Source: Mumia xiangluensis
Lineage (GTDB): Bacteria > Actinomycetota > Actinomycetes > Propionibacteriales > Nocardioidaceae
DNA length: 64,000 nucleotides
Reading direction: 5' to 3'
Assembly: GCF_010994095.1 (NCBI RefSeq)
Contig: NZ_WJYO01000004.1
Location: 186,001-250,000, forward strand
Shown here: positions 49,344-57,798 of the stretch, piece by piece
Layout: the number at the start of each line of letters is the position of its first letter
Position numbering within the stretch: the stretch's first letter is position 1
Position numbers and translations under genes: made by a program
Notes under the pieces: model-generated
Databases searched by the model: none
What the model saw: the letters and a program-made list of their open reading frames with translations, nothing else
Told to the model about the DNA's origin: nothing

Positions 49344-50384
49344 ATGGACTGGCGCAGGCTGGGCACGTACGCCGCCGTGACCGCGGGCACCGCCGTGGCC
49401 GTCGGGGCCACGGCCGCCGCTGCCCGTGTCGCGACGGACCGACGGCGTTCGCGGCGCCGGGCGCGCCGCGGCGACGCGATGGAGTTCGGCACCCTCCATG
49501 TGCCCGGCGTGACGGTGCTCGCCACCGACGGTGTGCCGCTGCACGTCGAGGTCGAGGAGCCCGAGGACGCCGACGCGTACGCCCGACCCACCATCGTCTT
49601 CTGCCACGGCTGGGTCCTCGATCTCGACTGCTGGCACTACCAGCGCGCTGCCCTGCGGGGCCAGGCCCGGATGGTCTTCTGGGACCAGCGCGAGCACGGC
49701 AGCTCCGGCGACGGCACTCCCGAGAGCTGCACCCTCGACCAGCTCGGCGACGACCTCAAGTCCGTCATCGACGCAGTCGCCCCGGACGGGCCGCTCGTCC
49801 TCGTCGGTCACTCCATGGGTGCCATGACCGTGATGTCGTTCGCTGCCCAGTACGGCGACCTCGTCCGCGACCGCGTCGACAGCGTCGTCCTGATGGGCAC
49901 CAGCGCGGGTGACCTCATCGGGCGCCGCGACCCGGCCGCGCTGCTCCAGCCGTGGCTCCCGCGCTTCGGCCTGCTGGTCGGGGCAGCCCGGCGCCTCGAC
50001 TCGTACCCCGTCACGCGCGCGGTCGCCGTCGGCCCCGACTCGCCCGCCAAGTACGCCGACATGACCGACGAGATGATCGCTCGGGCCCGCACGCGCGCGC
50101 TGTGGGACTTCGCCGCGAACTTCGTCGATCTCGACCTGTACGACGCCCTCCCGGCGCTGCCGGGGACCCGTACGGTCGTGATGGGTGGCACGAAGGACCG
50201 GCTGACGCCGTTCCGCCACTCGCGCCGGCTGGCGGAGCTGATCGTGGGCTCGGAGCTGGTCGCGTTCGAGGGCGCCGGGCACATGATGATGCTCGAGCGT
50301 CACGAGGACGTGACCGCGGCGATCGACAACCTGTGGAGCTCCGCGCCCACGTCCGCTCACCGTCGGGAGGAGGTCGGCGCGTGA
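49344..50384 (+). CDS. Membrane-anchored alpha/beta hydrolase
   Basis: This is a 346-residue protein. An N-terminal hydrophobic Ala-rich segment (residues 7-30) is followed by an Arg cluster (DRRRSRRRARR), which looks like a signal anchor. The hydrolase domain has the oxyanion HGW, nucleophile elbow GHSMG and the catalytic Asp (KDRLTP) and His (GAGHMMM). Substrate unknown. Its 3' end overlaps the GNAT-TsaE gene by 4 bp, so it is translated within the alr-tsaE operon. Confidence 0.86.
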   Translation: MDWRRLGTYAAVTAGTAVAVGATAAAARVATDRRRSRRRARRGDAMEFGTLHVPGVTVLATDGVPLHVEVEEPEDADAYARPTIVFCHGWVLDLDCWHYQRAALRGQARMVFWDQREHGSSGDGTPESCTLDQLGDDLKSVIDAVAPDGPLVLVGHSMGAMTVMSFAAQYGDLVRDRVDSVVLMGTSAGDLIGRRDPAALLQPWLPRFGLLVGAARRLDSYPVTRAVAVGPDSPAKYADMTDEMIARARTRALWDFAANFVDLDLYDALPALPGTRTVVMGGTKDRLTPFRHSRRLAELIVGSELVAFEGAGHMMMLERHEDVTAAIDNLWSSAPTSAHRREEVGA

Positions 50385-51430
50385 ACGGTTCGACCCTGCC
50401 CAACTTCCACGCGCTGAATGTCTTCGACGCGACCCCGGAGCGTGCCGCCGACGTGCTGGCCGTCATCCGCCGTTCGTTCGGTGCGCGCCCCGCGCTCGAC
50501 CCGCCGTCGACGGCGATGACCGAGAGCGTCGAGTCGATCCGTGCCGCGCTCGCCGAGGGCGGCGGCCTGCTCGTCGAGCGGCGAGGCAAGCCGATCGGGG
50601 CGATGCTGTACGACGTCTCCCGGCCGGGGCTGCTCGGGTTCCGGCGGGTGTCGGTCGACCCCGACCACCAGGACCGCGGCGTCGCCTCGGCGATGGTCGG
50701 CGTCGCCGAGGACACCGCCGAGGAGCGTGGCCTCGACGGCGTCTGGCTGGACGTGCGCGAGGAGCTGCCGGAGAACGTGACGTTCTGGACCCGCCGTCGC
50801 TACTTCCCGGTGCGCCGAGACGGGAGCACCATCGAGTTCGGCAAGACGCTGTGGCTCGCACGCGAGCTGCTGACGGCCGAGGACGCGCAGGCGTTCGGGG
50901 CGCGCCTCGCCTCGCTGCTGCGAGCAGGCGACGTGATCGTGATGTCCGGCGGGCTGGGTGCAGGCAAGACCACGTTGACGCAGGGCATCGGTGAGGGGCT
51001 CGGCGTCCGGGGGCCGGTGACGTCGCCGACCTTCGTGCTCGCCCGCACGCACCCCAACCTGGTCGGCGGACCGCCGCTCGTCCACGTCGACGCCTACCGG
51101 CTCGGTGGCGCGCTCGAGCTCGACGACCTCGACCTCGACACCGCGACCGAGGAGTCCGTGACGGTGGTCGAGTGGGGCGAGGGTGTCGCCGAGGATCTCA
51201 GCGACTCGTGGCTGGAGCTGCGCCTGGAGCGCCGAGCGGCGACCGTCCTCGACCCTCTCGGGGCCGAGGACCCGGCCCGTGACGACACCGCCGACCACGA
51301 CGTACGCCTCGTCACCGTGAAGCCGCACGGCGCCCGCTGGGCGCGGGTCCCGCTGCGCTCGACGCTGCTCGAGCCCGACGCGATCACGCACTCGGTGCAG
51401 GCGCGCGGCCTCGGCGAGGCCATGGCCTGA
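50381..51430 (+). CDS. tsaE: GNAT acetyltransferase fused to TsaE, the t6A synthesis ATPase
   Basis: This is a 349-residue fusion. Residues 1-160 are a GNAT domain with acetyl-CoA binding VSVDPDHQDRGVASAMVG and YFPVRRDGSTIEF at its end. Residues 165-349 are TsaE with Walker A GGLGAGKTT (190-198), SPTFVL, HVDAYRL (235-241) and VEWGE. TsaE drives the TsaBD complex that makes N6-threonylcarbamoyladenosine at tRNA position 37. tsaB and rimI follow directly, so the GNAT half sits beside a second, free acetyltransferase. GTG 50381 overlaps the hydrolase stop. Confidence 0.9.
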   Translation: MNGSTLPNFHALNVFDATPERAADVLAVIRRSFGARPALDPPSTAMTESVESIRAALAEGGGLLVERRGKPIGAMLYDVSRPGLLGFRRVSVDPDHQDRGVASAMVGVAEDTAEERGLDGVWLDVREELPENVTFWTRRRYFPVRRDGSTIEFGKTLWLARELLTAEDAQAFGARLASLLRAGDVIVMSGGLGAGKTTLTQGIGEGLGVRGPVTSPTFVLARTHPNLVGGPPLVHVDAYRLGGALELDDLDLDTATEESVTVVEWGEGVAEDLSDSWLELRLERRAATVLDPLGAEDPARDDTADHDVRLVTVKPHGARWARVPLRSTLLEPDAITHSVQARGLGEAMA

Positions 51431-51496
51431 GACTGCAGGCATGGCAGCGCGTGACACCCCTGTGAGCCGCGGCGCCCAGGGCGTACGCTTGCCACG

Positions 51497-52153
51497 ATGT
51501 TGATCCTCGCCCTCGACACCGCCGCCCCGGCGACCTCCGTCGCGCTGCACGACGGGTCTGCCGTGCTCGCGGCCGTCTCGCACGCGGGGGCGATGAGCCA
51601 CGGCGAGCTGCTCGGTCCGGCGATCGTCCAGGTGCTGGCCACCGCGGGAGCCGACCGGCGCGATCTCACCGACGTCACCGTCGGAGTCGGACCCGGGCCC
51701 TTCACCGGCCTGCGGGTCGGCATCGTGACCGCCCGGACCCTCGCCGTCTCGCTGCGGGCCCGGCTCCACGGCGTCTGCTCGCTCGACGTCGTCGCGGCCC
51801 AGGCGGTGTCGGACGGCGTCGTCGACGAGGCGTTCGTCGTCGCGACCGACGCCCGTCGCAAAGAGGTCTACTGGGCCGAGTACACCCCGTCGGGGGAGCG
51901 CGTCGGCGACGCCGACGTCGCCCGGCCGGCGGACCTGGCGCAGCGGCTCCCGGGCACGATGCCGGTCCTCGGGCGCGGAGCAGACCTGTACGCCGACGTC
52001 CTCAACCGCGTCGCCGGTCCGGCCGACCCGGACGCCGCTGTCCTCGCGAGCATGGTCGCAGCCGGGTCGGCTCTCGAGATCGGGACCGAGCCGCTCTACC
52101 TGCGTCGGCCCGACGCGACGCCGGCCGCTCAGCGCAAGCGCGCGTCGGCGTGA
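51497..52153 (+). CDS. tsaB: tRNA threonylcarbamoyladenosine complex dimerisation subunit
   Basis: TsaB (218 residues) is the non-catalytic ASKHA-fold partner of TsaD. It begins LILALDTAAPATSVAL and contains the family VGVGPGPFTGLRVG block. It lies 66 bp after tsaE and overlaps rimI by 4 bp. The catalytic subunit TsaD is 4.4 kb downstream with unrelated genes in between. Confidence 0.95.
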   Translation: MLILALDTAAPATSVALHDGSAVLAAVSHAGAMSHGELLGPAIVQVLATAGADRRDLTDVTVGVGPGPFTGLRVGIVTARTLAVSLRARLHGVCSLDVVAAQAVSDGVVDEAFVVATDARRKEVYWAEYTPSGERVGDADVARPADLAQRLPGTMPVLGRGADLYADVLNRVAGPADPDAAVLASMVAAGSALEIGTEPLYLRRPDATPAAQRKRASA

Positions 52154-52599
52154 TCCGTGCGGCAGGCCTGAGCGACGTGGACGCGCTGACGGCGCTCGAG
52201 CAGGACGCGTTCGGCCCCGACGCATGGAGCCGCGAGCAGGTCGCGGCAGAAGTCGCCGGAGCGAGCCGTCACGTCGTCGTGGCGGCGCGAGACGATGTGG
52301 TCACCGGATACGCGAGCCTGCTCGCCACCGGTGACACCGCTGACGTGGCACGGATCGCGGTCGTGCCAGGTCAGCGCAGAACGGGGGTAGGGCGTCGGCT
52401 TCTGTCGGCGCTGCTGGGGGAGTCCGAACGCCGAGGTGTGGAGCGGGTGCTGCTCGAGGTGGCATCCGACAACCACGCGGCGATCGGGCTGTACGAGGCA
52501 GGAGGCTTCGTCGCGATCGCGACCCGGCCCCACTACTACCGCTCGGGCGCGGATGCCGTCGTGATGGAACGACGCTCCGTGCCCCGAAGGGACGGCTGA
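52150..52599 (+). CDS. rimI: Ribosomal protein S18 alanine N-acetyltransferase
   Basis: RimI (149 residues) is a GNAT enzyme. The acetyl-CoA P-loop IAVVPGQRRTGVGRRLL and the closing NHAAIGLYEAGGFVAIATRPHYY match the RimI pattern, including YY. The position after tsaB is the conserved bacterial arrangement. GTG start overlapping tsaB; stop overlapping the RidA-like gene by one base. Confidence 0.92.
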   Translation: MIRAAGLSDVDALTALEQDAFGPDAWSREQVAAEVAGASRHVVVAARDDVVTGYASLLATGDTADVARIAVVPGQRRTGVGRRLLSALLGESERRGVERVLLEVASDNHAAIGLYEAGGFVAIATRPHYYRSGADAVVMERRSVPRRDG

Positions 52600-52982
52600 T
52601 GTTCAGGGTCGCGTCGGGAACACCGTGGGAGGACAAGTACGGCTACGCACGCGCCGTCTCGTACGGGCCGCACGTGGCGATCGCCGGGACGACGGCGACC
52701 GTCAACGGCACGGTCATCGGCGTCGGTGACCCGTACGTCCAGACGATGGTGGCGTTCGGGATCGCGATGGATGCGCTGCGACGCTGTGGGCTCGATGCCC
52801 AGCACGTCGTGCGGACCCGCATGTACGTCGTCGACATCACGGACGCCGACGAGGTGGGGCGGGCCCACCGCGAGCTGTTCGGCGGGACACCGCCGGCAGC
52901 GTCGATGCTCGAGGTCAACCGGCTGATGCATCCCGACCACCTGGTCGAGGTCGAGATCGACGCGTACGCCGAGGGCCGGTAG
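52599..52982 (+). CDS. RidA/YjgF family protein
   Basis: This is a 127-residue Rid protein. The conserved blocks YGPHVAIAGTTATVNG and VVRTRMYVVDITDADEVGRAH include the Arg that binds imine/enamine carboxylates in RidA. C-terminal MLEVNRLMHPDHLVEVEIDAYA is typical of Rid subfamilies. It probably deaminates reactive enamines, but subfamilies differ. One-base overlap with rimI. Confidence 0.87.
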   Translation: MFRVASGTPWEDKYGYARAVSYGPHVAIAGTTATVNGTVIGVGDPYVQTMVAFGIAMDALRRCGLDAQHVVRTRMYVVDITDADEVGRAHRELFGGTPPAASMLEVNRLMHPDHLVEVEIDAYAEGR

Positions 52983-53029
52983 CGCCTCCGGCCACGACCT
53001 ACGCCACCGTAGGTCGGTAGGGTTGCCGG

Positions 53030-53791
53030 ATGCGCGACCTCACGTACCCGCCGATCATCGCGACGGCCAAGACCCTCTTCCGCCTGCGCGGCTGGAAGAT
53101 CTCGATGACCGGCACCGAGCACATCCCGCGTGAGGGCGGGGCCGTGCTCGCGTCCAACCACATCGGGTTCGCCGACTTCGTCCTCGACGGGTTCCCCGCC
53201 GAGCGGCGCGGGCGGATGGTGCGGTTCATGGCGAAGAAGGAGGCCTTCGACCACCCCGTCGGCGGCCCGGTCCTCCGCTCGATGCACCACATCCCGGTCG
53301 ACCGTGCGGCAGGCGCCGAGTCGCTCGAGGCGGCCGTCGACTACTGCCGTCGCGGCGAGATCGTCGGGATCTTCCCCGAGGCGACGATCAGCCGGTCGTT
53401 CGAGATCAAGGAGGTCAAGTCGGGTGCGTCGCGCATCGCCGCCCAGGCTGGCGTGCCCCTGATCCCGGTGGTGCTCTTCGGCACGCAGCGCGTCATGACC
53501 AAGGGCCACAAGCTCGCGCTGCCGCGCAGGCTCCCGATCGAGATCCGCGTCGGCGAGCCGCTCCACCCGACGGGCGCCGACCCGGTCGCCGAGACCGAGG
53601 AGCTGCACGCCGCGCTGCAGGGGCTCCTCGACGAGGCGATCGCCGCGTACCCCGACCCGACCGAGGGGCAGTGGTGGGCGCCGGCGCGCTTCGGCGGCAC
53701 CGCGCCGACCCTGGAGGAGGCCGCGCAGCTCGACGTCGAGGAGCGCGCCGCCCGGGCCGCGCGCAAGGCCGCGAAGGCGCAGGAGGACTGA
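53030..53791 (+). CDS. plsC: 1-acyl-sn-glycerol-3-phosphate acyltransferase family protein
   Basis: This is a 253-residue PlsC-type acyltransferase for phospholipid synthesis. The catalytic NHIGFAD (HX4D, His44 and Asp49) and the FPEATIS block are present. The C-terminal 40 residues are an Ala/Glu/Arg-rich charged tail. ATG 53030. Convergent with the AbiEi-like gene. Confidence 0.86.
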   Translation: MRDLTYPPIIATAKTLFRLRGWKISMTGTEHIPREGGAVLASNHIGFADFVLDGFPAERRGRMVRFMAKKEAFDHPVGGPVLRSMHHIPVDRAAGAESLEAAVDYCRRGEIVGIFPEATISRSFEIKEVKSGASRIAAQAGVPLIPVVLFGTQRVMTKGHKLALPRRLPIEIRVGEPLHPTGADPVAETEELHAALQGLLDEAIAAYPDPTEGQWWAPARFGGTAPTLEEAAQLDVEERAARAARKAAKAQED

Positions 53792-53845
53792 CGTCGGCGG
53801 CGCTCGCCAGGCGGCGCCGACCGTTCGCAAGCGCCACTTCCGACC

Positions 53846-53875
53846 GCCGAGCGGAGGATGCAACCGTCGCTCGGT
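53846..53875. repeat. 30-bp near-palindrome, left copy
   Basis: This is a degenerate copy of a 30-bp palindrome whose half-site is close to ACCGAGCGACGG and whose centre is RTGCAT. The right half CCGTCGCTCGGT is exact here; the left half has several changes. It lies between the convergent plsC and AbiEi-like genes, and a second copy lies at 55025-55054 just beyond the other end of that gene. Confidence 0.75.
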
Positions 53876-53899
53876 CCTCGGGAGCAGCGCTTCGTGCCC

Positions 53900-54937
53900 T
53901 CAGCGCCGGCGGGCGAGACGGGCTGCGTAGGCGAGCTCCCGCCTGATGCGGGCAGCCGTTCGCTCGCGGTTGTGCGGCAGCACGTCGTCCCAGCCGATGC
54001 GTACGACGTGGTAGCCGAGACCGCGGATCGCGTCCTCGCGCACCTTCTCGGCCCACAGCTTCTGCTTCCCCGACCGGATGACGCGCCCGTCCTGCGCGAC
54101 CTCGTCCTCGTACTTCCCCTTCCCGTCGAACTCCAGGACCATCCGGACGTCCGGCCACAGGAAGTCGACCTCCGCCCGGCGGTCGGGCAGGTCGAGCGGG
54201 TACTGCGTCAGCGGTCGTGGCAGGTCGTACGACCAGCAGGTCAGGAGCACGAGCACCTCGGCGGCGTTCTCGCACCCTGCGTCGGCGACCTCGAGCGCGT
54301 CACGGGCGGTGCGCACCCCCGCTCGTCGGCCGAGGCGGCCGAGCGCCTCGGCGAGCTCCGCCTTCGACGCCTGTTCGTCGAACTCCTCGACCATCCCGCG
54401 TACGCGTGCCTCGTGGCGCTGTCCAGCCAGCCACGACGACGCGACGACCGCGCCGACCGCGAGCGGCCGGCTCGACATCACCTGCGTGACGGCCAGCTCT
54501 GCGCGCACGGTCGGGAGCAGGTCGACGGTCGTGACGTCGGTCGGCAGGAGGGCGTCGCGGTGCACGTGGATCCGGTTGCTGCGACGGCTGGTGGTGCCGC
54601 CGGTGCGAGCGAGGTGGACCGCGTCGAGGTCGAGTCGGCCGTCGGGCAGGTCGAGGGCGTCCTTCGTCAGGCCGTGGAGCAGGACCGCGGAGTCGTGCGT
54701 CACCGCATGGCCCGGCCCGCGGGCGGCGAGGGCGTGGCGTGCCGTGACGAGGTGGGCCTCGCGTGGAGGCAACGCTGCGTACGACCTCGCGATCGCGTAG
54801 GCGCCCCGCCTGACGCGCACCAGCAGGGCGCGCTCGACCAGGTCGCCGAGCTCGTTGGTGCCGTACCCGAGGTCCTCTGCGGCCTGTGTCGTCACGTACC
54901 CGCCGGTGCGCCGTGCGAGGCGTTCGAGTCCTTGCAT
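53900..54937 (-). CDS. AbiEi-like regulator fused to DUF559/Vsr-type nuclease domain
   Basis: This is a 345-residue protein. Residues 1-60 are an AbiEi-type winged helix (ARRTGGYVTTQAAEDLGYG ... VRRGAYAIA). The middle part (65-240) resembles AbiEi antitoxins. Residues 255-320 are a Vsr-like PD-(D/E)xK domain: AEVDFLWP, VLEFDGKGKY, EKVREDAIRGLGYHVVRIGW, with candidate metal residues Asp258, Glu269, Asp271 and Lys273. Such fusions are frequent in actinobacteria; a defence or DNA-processing role is inferred, not shown. ATG 54937. The gene is bracketed by two palindrome copies. Confidence 0.8.
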   Translation of the reverse strand: MQGLERLARRTGGYVTTQAAEDLGYGTNELGDLVERALLVRVRRGAYAIARSYAALPPREAHLVTARHALAARGPGHAVTHDSAVLLHGLTKDALDLPDGRLDLDAVHLARTGGTTSRRSNRIHVHRDALLPTDVTTVDLLPTVRAELAVTQVMSSRPLAVGAVVASSWLAGQRHEARVRGMVEEFDEQASKAELAEALGRLGRRAGVRTARDALEVADAGCENAAEVLVLLTCWSYDLPRPLTQYPLDLPDRRAEVDFLWPDVRMVLEFDGKGKYEDEVAQDGRVIRSGKQKLWAEKVREDAIRGLGYHVVRIGWDDVLPHNRERTAARIRRELAYAARLARRR

Positions 54938-55003
54938 GGCAGAGATCCTGCCCTGATCCGGCACGGGCGGGTCGGCTGCCTGTGGACAACAGCGCCGGAG
55001 CGC

Positions 55004-55075
55004 GACCGAGCGCCGGTCACGAGAACCGAGCGACGGGTGCATCCGTCGCTGCGTCCTCTCAACCGGCGCTCGGTC
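55004..55075. repeat. Nested palindrome with right copy of the 30-bp repeat
   Basis: Outer arms GACCGAGCGCCGGT (55004-55017) and ACCGGCGCTCGGTC (55062-55075) are a perfect 14-bp inverted repeat. Inside, AGCGACGG and CCGTCGCT flank GTGCAT as part of the 30-bp near-palindrome at 55025-55054, which matches the left copy at 53846-53875. The structure lies 7 bp beyond the stop of the aldo/keto reductase gene, so it could be a terminator, a repeat element, or a cassette boundary. Confidence 0.8.
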
Positions 55076-55081
55076 GGGGCG

Positions 55082-56059
55082 TCAGCGGCGCGGCGCGAAG
55101 GTCGTGTACGACCGGCGCTCGGCGGGTCGGACCGCGTCCAGCGCCGCGAGATCGTCGGCGGTCGGCTCCCACGCGGCGGCCTCGACGTTGGACCGCACCT
55201 GCGCAGGCGTCGTGGCGCCGGCGATCACGCTGCTGACCGCAGGCTGTGCGGCGAGCCCGCCCATGGCGACCTCGAGGATCGAGCGGCCGCGCTCACGGGC
55301 GTACGCCTCGAGCGCCTCGATGCTGTCCCAGTCGGCTGTCGCGAGACGGGCGGCCTGGCTGCCGGCCGCCAGCCGTGAGCCCTCAGGCGCGGCGGCGCCA
55401 CGGGCGTACTTGCCGGTGAGGAGCCCGTACGCGAGCGGGAAGTACGGCAGCAGCCCGACGCCGAGCGCCTCGCACGCGGGTACGAGCTCGGCCTCGGCAG
55501 CACGGTTGTAGAGGGAGTACTCGTTCTGGGCGGAGACGAACGCGGTCGTGCCGGTCGTCCGCGCGGTCCAGTCCGCGTCGACGAGCTCCCACGCGGTCAG
55601 GTTCGAGCAGCCGGCGTAGCGGACCTTGCCCTCGCGCACGAAGTCGTCCATCACGCTCAGCGTCTCTGCGATCGGCGTGACCCGGTCGGGGGTGTGGAGC
55701 TGGTAGAGGTCGACGTAGTCGGTGCCGAGCCTGGTCAGGCTCGCCTCGAGCGCCTTGCGGAGGTAGCGGCGCGAGGCCCTGGCGCCCCAGTCCGGTCCGT
55801 TCGCGCCGCCCATGTCCATGCCGCCCTTGGTCGCCACCACGACGTCTCCGCGACGGGCTCCGAGCGCGCGTCCGAGCAGCACCTCGCTCGACCCGGTGCC
55901 GTAGGTGTCGGAGGTGTCGAACAGCGTGACCCCTGCGTCGATCGCGGCGTGCACGACCTCCTTCGTCCGGGTCTCGTCGATCCGGGCGCCGAACGCGTTG
56001 CACCCGATCCCGACCACCGAGACCATCAGGCCGCTCGTGCCCAGCTGGCGTGTCCGCAT
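55082..56059 (-). CDS. Aldo/keto reductase
   Basis: This is a 325-residue (alpha/beta)8 NADPH-dependent oxidoreductase. The catalytic tetrad is visible: Asp in FDTSDTYG, Tyr in DTYG, Lys in VATKGG and His in LYQLHTPD. The C-terminal SSVIAGATTPAQVRSN binds the cofactor phosphate. Substrate unknown. Its start overlaps the DinB gene stop by one base. Confidence 0.88.
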   Translation of the reverse strand: MRTRQLGTSGLMVSVVGIGCNAFGARIDETRTKEVVHAAIDAGVTLFDTSDTYGTGSSEVLLGRALGARRGDVVVATKGGMDMGGANGPDWGARASRRYLRKALEASLTRLGTDYVDLYQLHTPDRVTPIAETLSVMDDFVREGKVRYAGCSNLTAWELVDADWTARTTGTTAFVSAQNEYSLYNRAAEAELVPACEALGVGLLPYFPLAYGLLTGKYARGAAAPEGSRLAAGSQAARLATADWDSIEALEAYARERGRSILEVAMGGLAAQPAVSSVIAGATTPAQVRSNVEAAAWEPTADDLAALDAVRPAERRSYTTFAPRR

Positions 56060-56559
56060 CAGTCGCCTACCTGTCCGTCGGCGAGCTCCCGGAGGATGTC
56101 CAGGTGCCCGTTGTGGCGCGCGGTCTCCTCGACGAGGTGCGCGACGACCCAGCGTACGGTCGGGTGGAAGTCGCGGCGCGGGCGCGCCGTCGGGGTGTCG
56201 AGGTCGAGGCCGTCGAGGATCGCGTCGGACGCGGCGATCTGCTGGCGATAGCCGGTCAGGACGTCGTCGAGCGTCATCTGGGCGGCGACCTCGAACTCGC
56301 CGTCGGGGTGCTCCTCCGACCAGGGGGCGCGGTCCTCGCCGCCGGCGACGACCACCTCGACCCAGTAGTGCTCGTTCCAGCGCAGGTGGTTGACGACGCT
56401 CGCGACCGACATCAGGGGCGACGAGGGCAGCGGGGTGGCGTGCGCAAGACCGTCAGGGAGGCCCTCGGCCTTCTCGAGCGCGGTCTCGCGGACGTAGCGC
56501 AGCAGGGTCGTCGCGATGGTGCGCTCGTCGAAGGCGGGTGGGACGTCGGTACGGCTCAT
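56059..56559 (-). CDS. DinB/DUF664 family protein
   Basis: This is a 166-residue four-helix bundle protein with the putative metal ligands in [10 protein letters not shown] and [18 protein letters not shown]. Actinobacterial DUF664 proteins are often mycothiol-dependent enzymes, which fits the lineage but is not demonstrated. It forms an operon with the aldo/keto reductase and is divergent from tsaD with a 25-bp gap. Confidence 0.85.
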   Translation of the reverse strand: MSRTDVPPAFDERTIATTLLRYVRETALEKAEGLPDGLAHATPLPSSPLMSVASVVNHLRWNEHYWVEVVVAGGEDRAPWSEEHPDGEFEVAAQMTLDDVLTGYRQQIAASDAILDGLDLDTPTARPRRDFHPTVRWVVAHLVEETARHNGHLDILRELADGQVGD

Positions 56560-56584
56560 GCGTCAAGCCTGGCACCATGGAGGC

Positions 56585-57634
56585 GTGAGCAACGCTGCGC
56601 CCCTCGTGCTGGGGATCGAGTCGTCCTGCGACGAGACCGGGGTCGGGATCGTCCGCGGGACCGAGCTGCTGGCGAACGCCGTCGCCTCCAGCGTGGAGGA
56701 GCACGTCCGGTTCGGCGGCGTCGTCCCCGAGGTCGCGAGCCGCGCCCACCTCGAGGCGTTCGTGCCGATGCTCGAGAAGGCGCAGGCCGATGCGGGTGTG
56801 TCCGTCGCCGACGTCGACGCGATCGCGGTGACGAGCGGGCCCGGGCTGACCGGGGCGCTCCTGGTCGGCATCGCCGCCGCCAAGGCGCTGGCGATCGCGT
56901 ACGACAAGCCCCTGTACGGCATCAACCACCTCGTCGCCCACGTGTGCGTCGACCGGCTGGAGCACGGCGAGCTGCCCGAGCCGACCGCCGCGCTGCTGGT
57001 CTCCGGCGGCCACACCAACCTCCTGCTCGTCGACGACGTCACGAGCTCGGTCCGCATGCTCGGCGAGACGATCGACGACGCGGCCGGGGAGGCGTTCGAC
57101 AAGGTGGCGCGCCTGCTCGGCCTCCCGTACCCCGGCGGGCCCCAGATCGACCGCGCTGCCCGCGACGGCGATCCCACGGCGATCGCGTTCCCGCGCGGCC
57201 TCACGTCGGGGCGCGACATGGAGAAGCACCGCTACGACTTCTCGTTCTCCGGTCTCAAGAGCGCGGTCGCGCGTCATGTCGAGCACGAGGAGCGGATGGG
57301 GCGCGAGATCTCGGTGCCTGACGTCGCGGCGTCGTTCCAGGACGCGGTGTGCGACGTGCTGTCCGCGAAGACGGTCCGTGCCTGCCTCGACCACGGCGCG
57401 AAGCACCTGGTGCTGGGCGGGGGCGTCGCAGCGAACCAGCGCTTGCGCCACTTCGTGCTCGAGCGCGCGAGCGAGGCCGGGATCGAGGTCCGGATCCCGC
57501 CGCCGGTGCTGTGCACGGACAACGGCGCGATGGTCGCCGCGCTCGGATCCGCGCTGGTCGCGAAGGGTGTCGCCCCGAGCTCGCTCGACCTCCCGGCCGA
57601 CTCGTCGATGCCGGTGACGCAGATCGTCGCCTGA
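56585..57634 (+). CDS. tsaD: tRNA N6-adenosine threonylcarbamoyltransferase, catalytic subunit
   Basis: TsaD (349 residues) transfers threonylcarbamoyl to A37 of ANN-decoding tRNAs. The family start [14 protein letters not shown], the metal ligands His115 and His119 (NHLVAHV) and SGGHTNLLL are intact, with the third ligand in [12 protein letters not shown] 56585 follows GGAGG at short spacing. It has been separated from tsaE-tsaB-rimI by the Rid, plsC, AbiEi-like and AKR-DinB genes. Confidence 0.96.
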   Translation: MSNAAPLVLGIESSCDETGVGIVRGTELLANAVASSVEEHVRFGGVVPEVASRAHLEAFVPMLEKAQADAGVSVADVDAIAVTSGPGLTGALLVGIAAAKALAIAYDKPLYGINHLVAHVCVDRLEHGELPEPTAALLVSGGHTNLLLVDDVTSSVRMLGETIDDAAGEAFDKVARLLGLPYPGGPQIDRAARDGDPTAIAFPRGLTSGRDMEKHRYDFSFSGLKSAVARHVEHEERMGREISVPDVAASFQDAVCDVLSAKTVRACLDHGAKHLVLGGGVAANQRLRHFVLERASEAGIEVRIPPPVLCTDNGAMVAALGSALVAKGVAPSSLDLPADSSMPVTQIVA

Positions 57635-57689
57635 GCCCGCAGGCCCCTCCCGGCGTGTGTCGTGCGCCACAGAAAGTTCGTCCGGCCTA

Positions 57690-57748
57690 TTGCAACTGCG
57701 GGTTACACCTGAGTAGGTTACTGAGCCGTAACACCCGTTTACGGGTGT
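57690..57748 (+). promoter_or_regulatory. Promoter and two inverted repeats upstream of the Ig-repeat protein
   Basis: A -35 TTGCAA (57690-57695) and a -10 TAGGTT (57714-57719) are 18 bp apart. Overlapping and following the -10 are two inverted repeats: GTTAC-TGAGCC-GTAAC (57717-57732) and ACACCCGT-TT-ACGGGTGT (57731-57748). The first looks like a repressor operator, the second may be an operator or a leader hairpin. Together they suggest that the surface protein is regulated. Confidence 0.6.
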
Positions 57749-57798
57749 GGACAGAGGGCCCCTGGAGGGGGGGTCCGAGAGATCTGGAGGGGATCTAC

